A DNA stretch of 39,659 bases from an uncultured Arenicella sp. (GCA_938048185.1 CALIVT010000035.1:1-39659), one strand, 5' to 3'; numbered from the stretch's first letter, positions 17,240 to 25,599 are shown. Notes: generated by a model not told the origin, from the sequence alone. Made by a program: numbers and translations.

Positions 17240-18001
17240 CTACTCTTTTAATTTGTAGCCGGTCTTAAATATCCAAGACACCACGATTAGGCAGACGGCT
17301 AGAAACACCAAAATCATTGATAAACTGACCCAGACATTAACGTCGGATACTTCGAAAAAACTCCAGCGAAACCCGCTAACCAAATACACTACCGGGTTGA
17401 ATAGCGACACAGTCTGCCAGAATGTCGGCAGCATGCTGATCGAATAGAAGCTGCCGCCCAGAAACACCAACGGCGTAATCACCAAAATTGGAATAATTTG
17501 AAGTTTCTCAAAACTGTCGGCCCATAGCCCAATTATAAAGCCGAACAGGCTGAAGGTAACACAAGTTAGTACTAAGAACGTTAGCATCCACACTGGGTGT
17601 TGAATTTGTAAATCCACAAACAGGTTTGCGGTGAGTAAAATAATTAGGCCAATGACAAACGACTTAGTTGCAGCGGCACCCACATAACCAATGAGCGCTT
17701 CGAAGAAGGAGAGTGGCGCTGATAAAATTTCATAAATTGTGCCGCTGAACTTTGGAAAGTAAATTCCAAAGCTGGCATTAGAGACGCTCTGCGTGAGTAT
17801 GGTTAACATGGTCAAGCCCGGCACAATAAATAAACCGTAACTGACGCCATCAATGCTCTCAATGCGCGAACCAATGGCGGAACCGAACACCACGAAGTAC
17901 AGCGATGTTGATATCACCGGCGACGCGACCGTTTGAAATAGGGTCTTAATTGCGCGTCGCATTTCGGCAACGTAGATGACTTTTATAGCGGAAATATTCA
18001 T
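17240..18001 (-). CDS. yadH: ABC-2 type transporter permease (YadH-like)
   Basis: The product is 253 residues with about six membrane segments, for example [60 protein letters not shown] and [19 protein letters not shown]. The ABC-2 family signature region ([20 protein letters not shown] followed by [12 protein letters not shown]) is present. It starts 4 bp after the ATPase gene, and together they form an ATPase plus permease exporter of the YadG/YadH kind. The substrate is unknown. The symbol is by similarity of the pair, not proof of orthology. Confidence 0.88.
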   Translation of the reverse strand: MNISAIKVIYVAEMRRAIKTLFQTVASPVISTSLYFVVFGSAIGSRIESIDGVSYGLFIVPGLTMLTILTQSVSNASFGIYFPKFSGTIYEILSAPLSFFEALIGYVGAAATKSFVIGLIILLTANLFVDLQIQHPVWMLTFLVLTCVTFSLFGFIIGLWADSFEKLQIIPILVITPLVFLGGSFYSISMLPTFWQTVSLFNPVVYLVSGFRWSFFEVSDVNVWVSLSMILVFLAVCLIVVSWIFKTGYKLKE

Positions 18002-18005
18002 AAGG

Positions 18006-18941
18006 TTAAGCTTGCTGCGCGCTGGTTCGCACTAAATCCACGAAAATGTCTTCCAATGAACTTTGTGTGGTTTGAATCTCTTTAAGTTGCAAACCAGCCT
18101 CGCTAAGCAAGTTAAGCAAACGTGTGATGCCAGTTGCATCGGCGCTTGAGTCAAACGTGTAGGTCAGTATATTGCCGTTTTCATTCAAGCTAATGTCAAG
18201 ATGTGACAGCGAGTTCGGAATTCGATCCGTGCTTTGTTTTAACTCGACAATTAATTGTTTCTTACCAAGCTTTCGCATCAGCTCCGCTTTATCTTCAATG
18301 AGCAAAATTTCGCCGTTGTTGATTACCCCAATTCGATCGGCGATCTCTTCGGCCTCTTCAATATAGTGGGTGGTTAAGATAATCGTTACACCTGACTCAC
18401 GCAGTCTGTTGACGATACGCCACATATCTTTGCGCAGTTCTACGTCAACCCCGGCAGTGGGTTCGTCAAGAAAGAGAATTTTGGGTTTATGCGATAGGGC
18501 TTTGGCAATCAATACCCGTCGCTTCATTCCACCCGAGAGCATGCGTAATTGATTATCTTTCTTTTCAAACAACGACAAGTCTTTTAGCAGTTGTTCTAAA
18601 TAGGCATCGTCGGCTTTTTCGCCAAACAAACCTCGACTAAAACAAACCGTATTCCAAACTGTTTCGAACGCGCCGATGGTGAGTTCCTGAGGAACTAAGC
18701 CGATTAACTTGCGCGCTGCGCGATACTCACGAACATTGTCGTTGCCATCAACGATGATTGTGCCGCTGCTGGCCGATACAATGCCTGTAATGGTTGAGAT
18801 AAGCGTTGTTTTGCCGGCGCCATTTGGCCCCAACAGGGCTAAAATTTCACCGCGCTGTATGTCTAAATCGACGTTTTTAAGCGCTTTAAAGCCGTTGTCG
18901 TAAACTTTACTTAGGCCTTTGATTGATATGATCGGTTGCAT
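18006..18941 (-). CDS. yadG: ABC transporter ATP-binding protein (YadG-like)
   Basis: The product is 311 residues with a complete nucleotide-binding domain: Walker [10 protein letters not shown] (38-46), signature LSGGMKRR (135-142), Walker B ILFLDEP (155-161), D-loop region AGVD and switch H192 in [11 protein letters not shown]. The C-terminal 90 residues form the extension usual for DrrA/YadG-type exporters. It is first in a minus-strand operon with the permease and a DUF3622 gene. Its start abuts the divergently transcribed glutathione S-transferase gene, about 80 bp from that gene's start. Confidence 0.93.
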   Translation of the reverse strand: MQPIISIKGLSKVYDNGFKALKNVDLDIQRGEILALLGPNGAGKTTLISTITGIVSASSGTIIVDGNDNVREYRAARKLIGLVPQELTIGAFETVWNTVCFSRGLFGEKADDAYLEQLLKDLSLFEKKDNQLRMLSGGMKRRVLIAKALSHKPKILFLDEPTAGVDVELRKDMWRIVNRLRESGVTIILTTHYIEEAEEIADRIGVINNGEILLIEDKAELMRKLGKKQLIVELKQSTDRIPNSLSHLDISLNENGNILTYTFDSSADATGITRLLNLLSEAGLQLKEIQTTQSSLEDIFVDLVRTSAQQA

Positions 18942-19019
18942 GTTAGTATTTTACGCTGCTTTAATGACGCCGTGTGGCGCATTTTAATTAAGACGCAAAA
19001 TAAGACCCAAAAAAAAATT

Positions 19020-19748
19020 ATGACCAAGGCTAAGCTCTACGTTTTCTCGATCTCACATTATTGTGAGAAAGCCAAATGGGCCTTAGAGGCTTGTGATATT
19101 GATTATGAGTTAAAAGTGCTAATACCAGCGACGTACGCCAAGACCGCTAAAACGTTAGGGGCAAGTGCGAATAGTGTGCCAATCTTCGAGGCGAGTGATG
19201 GCGCAATAGTGCAAGGTTCGGCAACTATTTCCGAGTGGGCAAATGCGCAAAACGAGGCACTACTTATAAACGACGAAAGCCGCGCGATCGAACAACGCCT
19301 AGACGATGTGCTGGGTGTTCATATTAGACGATGGTTTTACTCTGAAGCGTTGCTTGATGACCCTGCGCGGGTAAAGCCGGTGTTCGCTTTGGGTGCGTCT
19401 ATATTAGATAAAATACTTCTGCATATAGCGTGGCCCAAGGTCGTGCCGGTAATGATTAAGCGTATGGATTTGGGGCCAGCCCAAGAGCTTGAATCCAAAG
19501 CATTGGTTGAAACAGAGTTAGATTGGCTTGATCAACGCTTATCGGACGGGCGCCGGTATTTAGTCGGTGACCGTTTATCCAACGCAGACATTGCCGCAGC
19601 CAGCTTAATCGCCCCCGCGTTTGGCCCACCTCAACACCCGCTAGATTCGGTGTTTGAACTGCCACCACGCATCGCTGAAACGTCAAAATCATGGGGCAGT
19701 CGCCCGATTGCTCACTGGTTGATGGCGCTATACGAGAATCATCGTTAG
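19020..19748 (+). CDS. Glutathione S-transferase family protein
   Basis: The product is 242 residues from ATG 19020; the frame is open from 18936, but the upstream part overlaps the divergent ABC gene and has no family similarity. The N-terminal thioredoxin-fold domain begins KLYVFSISHYCEKAKWALEA, with the SxYCxKAxWAL motif of GST proteins, and contains a VPIFEASDGAIVQGSATI region matching the glutathione-binding VPxL...I.QSxAI segment. The C-terminal all-helical domain contains GDRLSNADIAAASLIAP, the conserved GxxxSxADIxxA motif. It is probably a cytoplasmic detoxification or redox enzyme; the substrate cannot be told. Confidence 0.88.
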   Translation: MTKAKLYVFSISHYCEKAKWALEACDIDYELKVLIPATYAKTAKTLGASANSVPIFEASDGAIVQGSATISEWANAQNEALLINDESRAIEQRLDDVLGVHIRRWFYSEALLDDPARVKPVFALGASILDKILLHIAWPKVVPVMIKRMDLGPAQELESKALVETELDWLDQRLSDGRRYLVGDRLSNADIAAASLIAPAFGPPQHPLDSVFELPPRIAETSKSWGSRPIAHWLMALYENHR

Positions 19749-19771
19749 CGATTGGCGGGCAGTGCTCCGAT

Positions 19772-19799
19772 AAAATGTAAAAAACTTAAAACTATTTTC
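19772..19799 (+). promoter_or_regulatory. Shared upstream element TGTAAA-N4-TTAAAACT, copy 1
   Basis: TGTAAA AAAC TTAAAACT (19776-19793) sits about 118 bp before the first repeat-protein gene. The same spaced sequence recurs before two other surface-protein genes (near 21752 and 29511) and I noticed no further full copy in the window. It is probably a binding site or upstream promoter element of a common regulator; that is inference. Confidence 0.5.
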
Positions 19800-19855
19800 A
19801 GTCTGACCCGTTAGTAGCATTGTAAGCCGCTCTTTATTCGTGGCGAGCAATTGTG

Positions 19856-19890
19856 TGATCAAAATCCTACTGCTTGATCAAAACCCTACT
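19856..19890. repeat. Direct repeat with 19-bp period upstream of the first repeat-protein gene
   Basis: TGATCAAAAYCCTACT occurs at 19856-19871 and 19875-19890 with one mismatch (T/C). The 19-bp spacing, close to two helix turns, and the place 20-55 bp before the start codon are those of a tandem operator. Confidence 0.55.
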
Positions 19891-19910
19891 AACCATACGG
19901 ATTAAAGACT

Positions 19911-21548
19911 ATGAACAGTAACAATTTGAAGAGTATGCGCAAGGTGGCGATATTCATCGCGCTTGCGATAGCCCCGGCATCTCAGTCCTTTGCCCAATCT
20001 ACTATTGGCGGCGATCTAAACACGGCCACTCAGATTAAAGGTGGCGTACTTAATGCTGCAATTGGCAACAGCGCAAATGCCAAAACCAAGATCAACTCGG
20101 TAAAAAACGCCAAGATTGGTGGTGATGCTGAGTTGGATTTAAATGTGACCGGTGGTGTGTTGAACGCCGCCATCGGTAAAAATGTCACTGCTAAAACAAA
20201 CCTCGGCAGTGTCGAGGGCTCTAAGGTTGGTCAGGATTTAAGCATTAAGACTGATGTTAAAGGCGGCGTTTTGAATGCCTCGATTGGATCTATGGGCATT
20301 GCCGAAACGAATGTAGGTTCAATCAAGGGCTCGAAAATAAATGGTTCGGCTGATATCGATACCAGCATTAAAGGCGGGGTGCTAAATGCGGGAATAGGCA
20401 AGGGCACATACGCAAAAACCAACGTTGGCTCAATCACTGGCAGTCAGGTTAAGGGCGATGTCGCCATTGCTACCGAGATCAAGGGCGGCGTTCTCAACGC
20501 GGCTATTGGTACCGGCACCTTTGCTGAGACCAATCTAGGGTCGGTTAAAAAGAGTAAGGTCGGTGGCGATGTTAATGTTGATACTAAGCTTGTTGGCGGT
20601 GTTCTTAATGCCGCGATCGGCACTGCGGGTTACGCTAAGGCCAGTGTTGGTTCCATAGAAGACTCTAAGATCAAAGGCGACGCCTTGATTAAAACCGATA
20701 TTAAAGGCGGTGTGCTTAACGCGGCAATTGGCACGGGCACTTATGCCAAGACCAACGTGGGGTCTGTCGCGGGCTCTAAGCTGGGCGGTGATCTTAATAT
20801 GCAAACCAAGGTTAAAGGCGGAATTGTTAACGCGGGGATAGGCTATGGCGCGGCGGCCACGACTAATGTCGGTTCCATCAATGGTTCCAAAATTGGTGGT
20901 GATGCAACGGTTAAAACTACGCTCAAGGGGGCAGTCGTTAACGCCGCTATCGGCGCGGGCACCTACGCAGCAACAAATCTAGGCTCGGTAAACAAATCTA
21001 AGGTTGGCGGCAATCTTGACTTAGATACTGAATTAAAAGGCGCCGTTGTTAATGCCGCGATTGGTGCTGCAGGCTATGCCAAGACCAACGTCGGTTCGCT
21101 AGATAAAGCTAAGATTGGTGGCGATGCAACGCTTAAAACGTCGGTAAAGGGCGCGGTGGTGAACGCAGCAATTGGGCTTGGGACCTTGGCCAAGACCAAT
21201 GTTGGCTCGGTTAGCAACTCTCGAATAGGCGGTAACTTAGATATGGACACCAGAATCAAAGGTGCGGTTGTAAACGCGGCTATTGGCGTGGGCAGTATGG
21301 CCAAAACGGATATCGGTTCAGTGAGTAATTCGAGAGTCGCCGGTAATGCAGATATTAGTACCAACGTTAACGGCGCGGTAGTGAACGCGGCCATTGGGCT
21401 AGGCACAAGAGCGAAAACCAAAATCGGTTCGGTGGTTAACACCACGGCGTCGAGTGTGACGATGAATACAAAATTGACGGGTGGCTCGGTTAATGCCGCA
21501 ATTGGGTTGGGTAGTTCCTCTTCTGTAAGTCACGGTTCTGTGGATTAG
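19911..21548 (+). CDS. Secreted 37-residue-repeat protein A (14 repeats), candidate fibre subunit
   Basis: The product is 545 residues. A Sec signal peptide (RKVAIFIALAIAPASQSFA, cleavage near FAQ|S) is followed directly by 14 repeats of 37 residues with no other domain. The consensus is about KIGGDxxxxTxIKGG, then VLNAAIGxGTxAKTNVGSV plus xxS. Copies 9-13 use GAVVNAAIG where earlier ones use GGVLNAAIG. The mature protein has no Cys and almost no aromatics, and is rich in G, N, A, T, S and V. Such regular short strands separated by GxxN/GS turns suggest a beta-solenoid or amyloid-like fibre subunit. It is not curlin (no QxGxxN pattern) and not RTX. The leader has CTAACCAT at 19889-19896. Neighbours downstream include a near-paralogue and a CsgG-like lipoprotein. 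A structural surface role is inferred. Confidence 0.85.
   Translation: MNSNNLKSMRKVAIFIALAIAPASQSFAQSTIGGDLNTATQIKGGVLNAAIGNSANAKTKINSVKNAKIGGDAELDLNVTGGVLNAAIGKNVTAKTNLGSVEGSKVGQDLSIKTDVKGGVLNASIGSMGIAETNVGSIKGSKINGSADIDTSIKGGVLNAGIGKGTYAKTNVGSITGSQVKGDVAIATEIKGGVLNAAIGTGTFAETNLGSVKKSKVGGDVNVDTKLVGGVLNAAIGTAGYAKASVGSIEDSKIKGDALIKTDIKGGVLNAAIGTGTYAKTNVGSVAGSKLGGDLNMQTKVKGGIVNAGIGYGAAATTNVGSINGSKIGGDATVKTTLKGAVVNAAIGAGTYAATNLGSVNKSKVGGNLDLDTELKGAVVNAAIGAAGYAKTNVGSLDKAKIGGDATLKTSVKGAVVNAAIGLGTLAKTNVGSVSNSRIGGNLDMDTRIKGAVVNAAIGVGSMAKTDIGSVSNSRVAGNADISTNVNGAVVNAAIGLGTRAKTKIGSVVNTTASSVTMNTKLTGGSVNAAIGLGSSSSVSHGSVD
20001..21545 (+). repeat. 111-bp coding tandem repeat array, 14 units
   Basis: Thirteen units of exactly 37 codons and a last one of 34 codons. 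At the second-strand position GGDL-type and GGDA-type units mostly alternate (L,A,L,A,V,V,A,L,A,L,A,L,A,V), giving a 222-bp super-period with a phase slip around units 5-7. The DNA copies have diverged far more than the protein, so selection keeps the repeat. Confidence 0.92.
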
Positions 21549-21679
21549 CTACGATGGTGACTGATTTTACAGTTGAGCGAACAGTCGTGTGACTAAGCCC
21601 AGAGCAGCGGCCGGTCTGGACATTAAAACTGGTCTCTAGCCCTTATTTATCATAGCCCTCATCTATCACGCGTTATGCG

Positions 21680-21718
21680 AAAAAGCGAATATCGAAAGAT
21701 ATTCGCTTTTTTTCTTTT
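21680..21718 (+). terminator. Strong intrinsic terminator after repeat protein A
   Basis: AAAAAGCGAATATC (21680-21693) pairs perfectly over 14 bp with GATATTCGCTTTTT (21698-21711) around a GAAA tetraloop, followed by TTTCTTTT. It ends the repeat-protein-A transcript, so repeat protein B has its own promoter. The A-rich 5' arm also allows it to work in the other direction. The rest of the 21,549-21,849 gap holds the shared element and inverted repeat listed separately. Confidence 0.9.
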
Positions 21719-21747
21719 AAAATCAAATGTTTAAATATTTTTTTACT

Positions 21748-21774
21748 AAATTGTAAATTTTTTAAAACTTTTTC
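21748..21774 (+). promoter_or_regulatory. Shared upstream element TGTAAA-N4-TTAAAACT, copy 2
   Basis: TGTAAA TTTT TTAAAACT begins at 21752 and ends at 21769, about 80 bp before the start of repeat protein B and just after the terminator. It has the same spacing as the copies near 19776 and 29511, and a TTTTC follows as in copy 1. Confidence 0.5.
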
Positions 21775-21794
21775 TAAGGTGCTCCGTTAATCAC

Positions 21795-21819
21795 TGTGTA
21801 ACCCCTAATTAGTTACACA
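21795..21819. promoter_or_regulatory. Inverted repeat TGTGTAAC-N9-GTTACACA
   Basis: A perfect 8-bp inverted repeat with a 9-base spacer, 30 bp before the start of repeat protein B. It could be an operator for a dimeric regulator or a stem-loop in the leader. ACCTAACCAT follows at 21824-21833 and then ACGGAG, the ribosome site. Confidence 0.55.
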
Positions 21820-21849
21820 AACTACCTAACCATATTACGGAGTGATCCA

Positions 21850-23256
21850 ATGAAATTATTTAAACTTACAGCAGTAGCCGCGCTTACGTGCTCAGCACTT
21901 TTTATCTCAAGCGCTAATGCTCAATCGGCAATTGGCGGCGACCTTGAACTTAGCTCTGACATCAAAGGTGGCGTGTTGAACGCGGCTATTGGTAAAGAAA
22001 ATACCGCGTCCACTAGCATTAACTCACTTAAAAATGTTGAAGTTGGTGGCAATGCAAAGGTCGACACAACACTTGAAGGTGGTGTGCTGAATGCCGCTAT
22101 TGGTAAAAAGAACACAGCGGTAACCAAGCTAGGCTCGGTTGAAGAAACTAAAGTTGGCGGTGATTTAGAAGTAGTGACCGATGTTAAGGGCGGAATTCTA
22201 AACGCAGCAATCGGTAAAGGTAATGAGGCGCGCACTACCGTTGGTTCGATAACTGGCAGCGACATTACCGGCAACGCAACGCTAGATACGACTATTAAAG
22301 GTGGTGTATTAAATGCTGCGATCGGTAAAAACAACAAAGCGAGTACAAGCATTGGCGCGGTAGCCGATTCGAAGGTCGGTGGTGACTTAGTGGTCGACAC
22401 AACGATCACGGGTGGCGTGCTGAATGCTGCGATTGGCAAGAACAATGAAGCGACCACTCGTGTAGGGTCGGTTGAAGGCAGTGATATTACCGGCAACGCA
22501 ACTATCGTAACTGACCTGAAAGGCGGCGTGTTAAACGCAGCGATTGGTAAAAACAACAAAGCCACTACTAACTTAGGCGCGGCAGTTGACGCAAATGTTG
22601 GTGGCGATCTTCAAATAGACACCAAAGTTACGGGTGGCATTTTGAACGCTGCAATCGGTAAAGGGAATGTTGCTGAGACTAACGTTGGCTCGTTGCTTGA
22701 TTCAACGGTTGGCGGCAATGCGGTAATCGAAACCGATGTCAAAGGTGGCATACTCAACGCCGCAATTGGTAAAGGAAACCGAGCGGTTACGAACGTCGGT
22801 TCAGTAAAGGGATCTGAAGTCGGCGGTAACCTTGCAATGACCACTATTATCAAAGGTGGTGTGCTAAATGCAGCGATTGGCAAATCGAATGTGGCCGAGA
22901 CGAATATCGGCTCAATGGTCGGTTCAAACGTGACCGGAAATGCCGATATAAATACCGTCATTAAAGGCGGAGTGTTGAACGCAGCGATCGGTAAAAGCAA
23001 TACGGCTGTGACGAACATCGGTTCGGTCATGGGCTCTGAAATTGGTGGAGATTTAAGCGTTGATACCAACATTAAAGGTGGCGTACTAACGGCTGCGATT
23101 GGTAAAGGAAATACTGCTAAAACCAGCATTGGTTCAATTGAGAACTCGAACATTACGGGCAGCGCAACGCTCAATACCAATATCACCGGCGGAGTGCTAA
23201 ACGCCGCAATTGGCAAAGGTAACAACTCAGAAGTAAGCATCGGGTCTGTTCAGTAG
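21850..23256 (+). CDS. Secreted 37-residue-repeat protein B (12 repeats), candidate fibre subunit
   Basis: The product is 468 residues. The signal peptide MKLFKLTAVAALTCSALFIS is cut near ANA|QS, then come 12 repeats of 37 residues (the last is 35). The consensus is about KVGGDLxxxTxIKGGVLNAA, then IGKGNxAxTNIGSVxGS. The repeats are more regular than in protein A: the block GG(V/I)LNAAIGK is almost invariant, the one exception being LTAAIGK in unit 11. The units alternate strictly between GGDL-type and (T/G)GNA/GSA-type, so the real building block is 74 residues. There is a good ribosome site (ACGGAG). It is clearly a paralogue of protein A, and the pair would fit a major/minor or nucleator/subunit arrangement as in CsgA/CsgB; that is inference. 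A large hairpin without a T-run follows the gene. Confidence 0.87.
   Translation: MKLFKLTAVAALTCSALFISSANAQSAIGGDLELSSDIKGGVLNAAIGKENTASTSINSLKNVEVGGNAKVDTTLEGGVLNAAIGKKNTAVTKLGSVEETKVGGDLEVVTDVKGGILNAAIGKGNEARTTVGSITGSDITGNATLDTTIKGGVLNAAIGKNNKASTSIGAVADSKVGGDLVVDTTITGGVLNAAIGKNNEATTRVGSVEGSDITGNATIVTDLKGGVLNAAIGKNNKATTNLGAAVDANVGGDLQIDTKVTGGILNAAIGKGNVAETNVGSLLDSTVGGNAVIETDVKGGILNAAIGKGNRAVTNVGSVKGSEVGGNLAMTTIIKGGVLNAAIGKSNVAETNIGSMVGSNVTGNADINTVIKGGVLNAAIGKSNTAVTNIGSVMGSEIGGDLSVDTNIKGGVLTAAIGKGNTAKTSIGSIENSNITGSATLNTNITGGVLNAAIGKGNNSEVSIGSVQ
21928..23253 (+). repeat. 111-bp coding tandem repeat array, 12 units, strict 222-bp super-period
   Basis: Eleven units of 37 codons and a last of 35. 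Odd units read (I/V)GGDL or GGNL and even units GNA or GSA, without exception, so duplication probably proceeded in two-unit steps or the fold needs alternating units. Confidence 0.93.
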
Positions 23257-23270
23257 TCGCTAGGGCAGAG

Positions 23271-23306
23271 TTTACAAGGGGTTGGCCCTACCCAACCCCT
23301 TGTAAA
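23271..23306 (+). promoter_or_regulatory. 15-bp perfect hairpin between repeat gene B and the downstream genes
   Basis: TTTACAAGGGGTTGG (23271-23285) pairs completely with CCAACCCCTTGTAAA (23292-23306) around a 6-base loop. No T-run follows. It could be a factor-dependent terminator, or an mRNA-stabilising or attenuating structure that keeps the abundant subunit transcript separate from lower expression of the secretion genes downstream. Confidence 0.7.
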
Positions 23307-23431
23307 TAGCGTCAAGCGAAGGCACTAGTCGCCAAAGTTTCGATGCTGCACCCTGGTTTTACCGATTATATAAGGCTGTATCGAATACCCCTGAAAGCTC
23401 TCCCCATACTTAACCTAACCGGAGCTCTACA

Positions 23432-23782
23432 ATGAAAGCACTTAATAAACTTGTTGTTGCATTTGTCGCCTGCTCATCACTCTCAGTGTTACTGCTTAGT
23501 GAAAAGAGCTTTGCTGGCGAGATCATCTTTGATGATCAAGCCAATATGAAAATCTCACGTTTGATCACCAAAGCGCGCGTACTAAAAAATACGCGTGGTA
23601 AAGACGTGGTCGAGAACGACCCGAGTGCGCAGGCAGAACAGGGTGTCGAAAGTATTGGGCAAGTGGGCTGTGGCGGCATTGACATCGCTAATCAAGCGCC
23701 ACCACGTCCAGGGCGAGCCCCACGCACGACAGAAGTTTTCATCTTAGGCGATGTTATCAACGCCAATAACAAGTGTAACTAG
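23432..23782 (+). CDS. Small secreted Cys-containing protein of the fibre locus
   Basis: The product is 116 residues with a signal peptide (NKLVVAFVACSSLSVLLLS, cleavage near SFA|GE). The ATG follows ACCTAACCGGAG, which contains both the recurring leader motif (23413-23420) and a GGAG ribosome site. The mature protein has an N-terminal charged half and a C-terminal part with VGCGGIDIAN and FILGDVINANNKC, two Cys-containing blocks near the end; the C-terminal Cys could form a disulfide with the first. I do not recognise a named family. Its place just before the CsgG-like gene suggests an accessory or chaperone role analogous to CsgE/CsgF or HfaA; that is inference. Confidence 0.65.
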   Translation: MKALNKLVVAFVACSSLSVLLLSEKSFAGEIIFDDQANMKISRLITKARVLKNTRGKDVVENDPSAQAEQGVESIGQVGCGGIDIANQAPPRPGRAPRTTEVFILGDVINANNKCN

Positions 23783-23815
23783 CCCGCACTCGGCGCAGCT
23801 AACGGACGAATAAAG

Positions 23816-25534
23816 ATGATCTACTTTCCTAAAAAAGCATTAGCGATCTGTTTGCTCACAAGCGTGCTGACGGCGTGTATCTCGACTCATGTAAATCAAG
23901 TTGAGAGTGACATCCAGATAGCACGCAAGGGGCCTAAGGAGCTGCCTAAACGTAATATCACTGATTTTTCGAAGGGCCTACGGTGCATGGACGACTTGTT
24001 CTTGGCGTTTGGAGCAACCCCTGAAGACTATCCAATTTTAATAGAAAATATTGATGATAAAACCACAAAGGTAAACGCCGGGACTCGGCAAATGATGATC
24101 AGCGCCATTAGTGATATGACGAAACGCAGTCGCGCAATAAAGTTGGTCGCGTTCGGCGCGGACACCGGCAACTTGGTGATGTTCCTTGGTGAGTCAGGCA
24201 ATAAAGGCGTTTATCAAGACATTCCGGCGTTTGATATTATTGGTGCTATCTCGCAGCTCGATGATGGACTGGTGAAGAAACAAGCCGACGTATCAGGCGA
24301 AACCGCAGGCACGTGGGACGGGCGCAACGTTGGCGGCGGTGGCGGCGCGTCGCAGAGCTTAGGTGCCACGGTTTTGGCTTTAGATTTAAGCATATTAACG
24401 TCGTACAACATGGCAATTTTACCTGGCGCGCACACGCGCAACTCGGTTGCTCTCTATACCGGTGGGCAATCGCAAAGTTATGACGCCGGCATTAATAAAA
24501 CGGGTGTTAGCTTTAGTATCTCTTCGAACCACAAAGACCCAACGGCGCAAGGTCTGCGTGCGTTGGTTGAACTCTCGTCCATTGAGTTGGTGGGTAAACT
24601 CGCGAAATTACCTTATTGGCAATGCTTAGGTATGGACCCAGAGCACGAGGAAATTCGAAATGAAATATCCGATTGGTACTTTCAGTTAAATCAGTCGAAT
24701 CTGCTGCACACAACGCTAAAGGTTCAGCTCTATCTGCGTGGCTACTATACCGGCGAGATTAATGAGGAGGTGACTGAAGACTACCTGCTTGCCGTTCTTC
24801 GTTATAAGCAGCGTTTGGGTTTGCCACTGCACGCGACGGTAGATAAAGCATTTTATGCGGCGTTTTTAAATGCCACGCCAACAACAATTGAACCTAGAAA
24901 AATGGCTTATATTGCGAAGACTAAGCACGGCTTATACGACGATGTTTTGGAGCTGACAGAACAGCGAAATCGTCAAATTCGCGAAGCACGTGAGGCGGAG
25001 CTTGAATCCGAGGTGTCGACAACACGCAAAGCGAAATCGCGACCGAGTAAAAGGTCAGGTAAAAAATCACGCAAGAAGAATAACGATGAATTGGCCGAGC
25101 AAGTTGCGCAAGTGCACAGCTCAATGCAACTGCACGTCAGCGATGCGCAGCGGCGGGATGTTTATCAGGTTGGTGACGAGATAGAGATGTTGATTTCGTC
25201 AAACACCAGCGGGTTTGTGAACTGCTACTTTCAACGCGGGGAAGAGTTTGTAAAAGTTTTTCCAAACCGCTTTTCGACTAATGGATTTATTGGCGGGGAA
25301 GGTGCAATCTTCATGCCTGATAGCACTGAATATTCTTTCATCGCCGAACAAGTCCAAGAAGAGTTGCTGTGCTATCTGACTAAGCGACCAGTCACCTCAG
25401 ACTTGCCGGCAGAGGTTGCGGTAGAAGATTTCTCAACCCTACAGGTGAGCAGCCAAGCAGAACTCGATCAGGCGTATCAACGCGCTAGCAATAATCGTTT
25501 CACCAAAGCAACGCATCAGATTTTAGTGCAGTGA
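23816..25534 (+). CDS. CsgG-like outer-membrane lipoprotein with peptidoglycan-binding and DUF4384 domains
   Basis: The product is 572 residues. A lipoprotein signal ends in LTAC with lipidated C21. Residues about 30-272 show the CsgG/HfaB pattern: a DIIGAISQLDDG strand, a Gly-rich segment (GGGGGASQSLG), LALDLSI and a final ALVELSSIELVGKLAKLPYW ending in QCL, which parallels the helix and tryptophan end of CsgG. Residues 290-353 are a PG_binding_1-like domain (LKVQLYLRGYYTGEINEEV). A very basic linker (K/R-rich, about 392-424) follows, then DUF4384 (about 440-530, with YQVGDEIEMLISSN and FPNRF). DUF4384 is often found with caspase-like proteins, and one is encoded in this cluster. I infer an outer-membrane secretion channel tethered to peptidoglycan. 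The CsgG assignment rests on pattern reading, not on a search. Confidence 0.75.
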   Translation: MIYFPKKALAICLLTSVLTACISTHVNQVESDIQIARKGPKELPKRNITDFSKGLRCMDDLFLAFGATPEDYPILIENIDDKTTKVNAGTRQMMISAISDMTKRSRAIKLVAFGADTGNLVMFLGESGNKGVYQDIPAFDIIGAISQLDDGLVKKQADVSGETAGTWDGRNVGGGGGASQSLGATVLALDLSILTSYNMAILPGAHTRNSVALYTGGQSQSYDAGINKTGVSFSISSNHKDPTAQGLRALVELSSIELVGKLAKLPYWQCLGMDPEHEEIRNEISDWYFQLNQSNLLHTTLKVQLYLRGYYTGEINEEVTEDYLLAVLRYKQRLGLPLHATVDKAFYAAFLNATPTTIEPRKMAYIAKTKHGLYDDVLELTEQRNRQIREAREAELESEVSTTRKAKSRPSKRSGKKSRKKNNDELAEQVAQVHSSMQLHVSDAQRRDVYQVGDEIEMLISSNTSGFVNCYFQRGEEFVKVFPNRFSTNGFIGGEGAIFMPDSTEYSFIAEQVQEELLCYLTKRPVTSDLPAEVAVEDFSTLQVSSQAELDQAYQRASNNRFTKATHQILVQ

Positions 25535-25599
25535 ATTACGCAGTCAGTAAAGAAGTAATGCAGCGAACTAAACTCGTTAACTTTTAAAGGCCTTAAAAA

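Noticed and set aside
18936-19019. Upstream extension of the glutathione S-transferase
   Set aside because: It overlaps the divergent ABC gene start and adds residues before the canonical KLYVFSISHY start of the thioredoxin fold.
21074-23240. Long minus-strand open frames inside the repeat genes (for example 21,921-22,565 and 22,611-23,240)
   Set aside because: They are mirror frames of the 37-codon repeats, rich in repeated LPIAAF-type peptides with no start signals; repetition of the sense codons keeps the opposite frame open.
20001-23253. CRISPR-like regular spacing of about 111 bp
   Set aside because: The periodicity is in-frame coding repeat; units are contiguous and there are no unique spacers or short conserved direct repeats.
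20001-23253. Calcium-binding RTX repeats or YadA-type trimeric stalk
   Set aside because: No GGxGxDxxx nonapeptides, no trimeric barrel anchor at the C-terminus, and both proteins end with the repeat itself.
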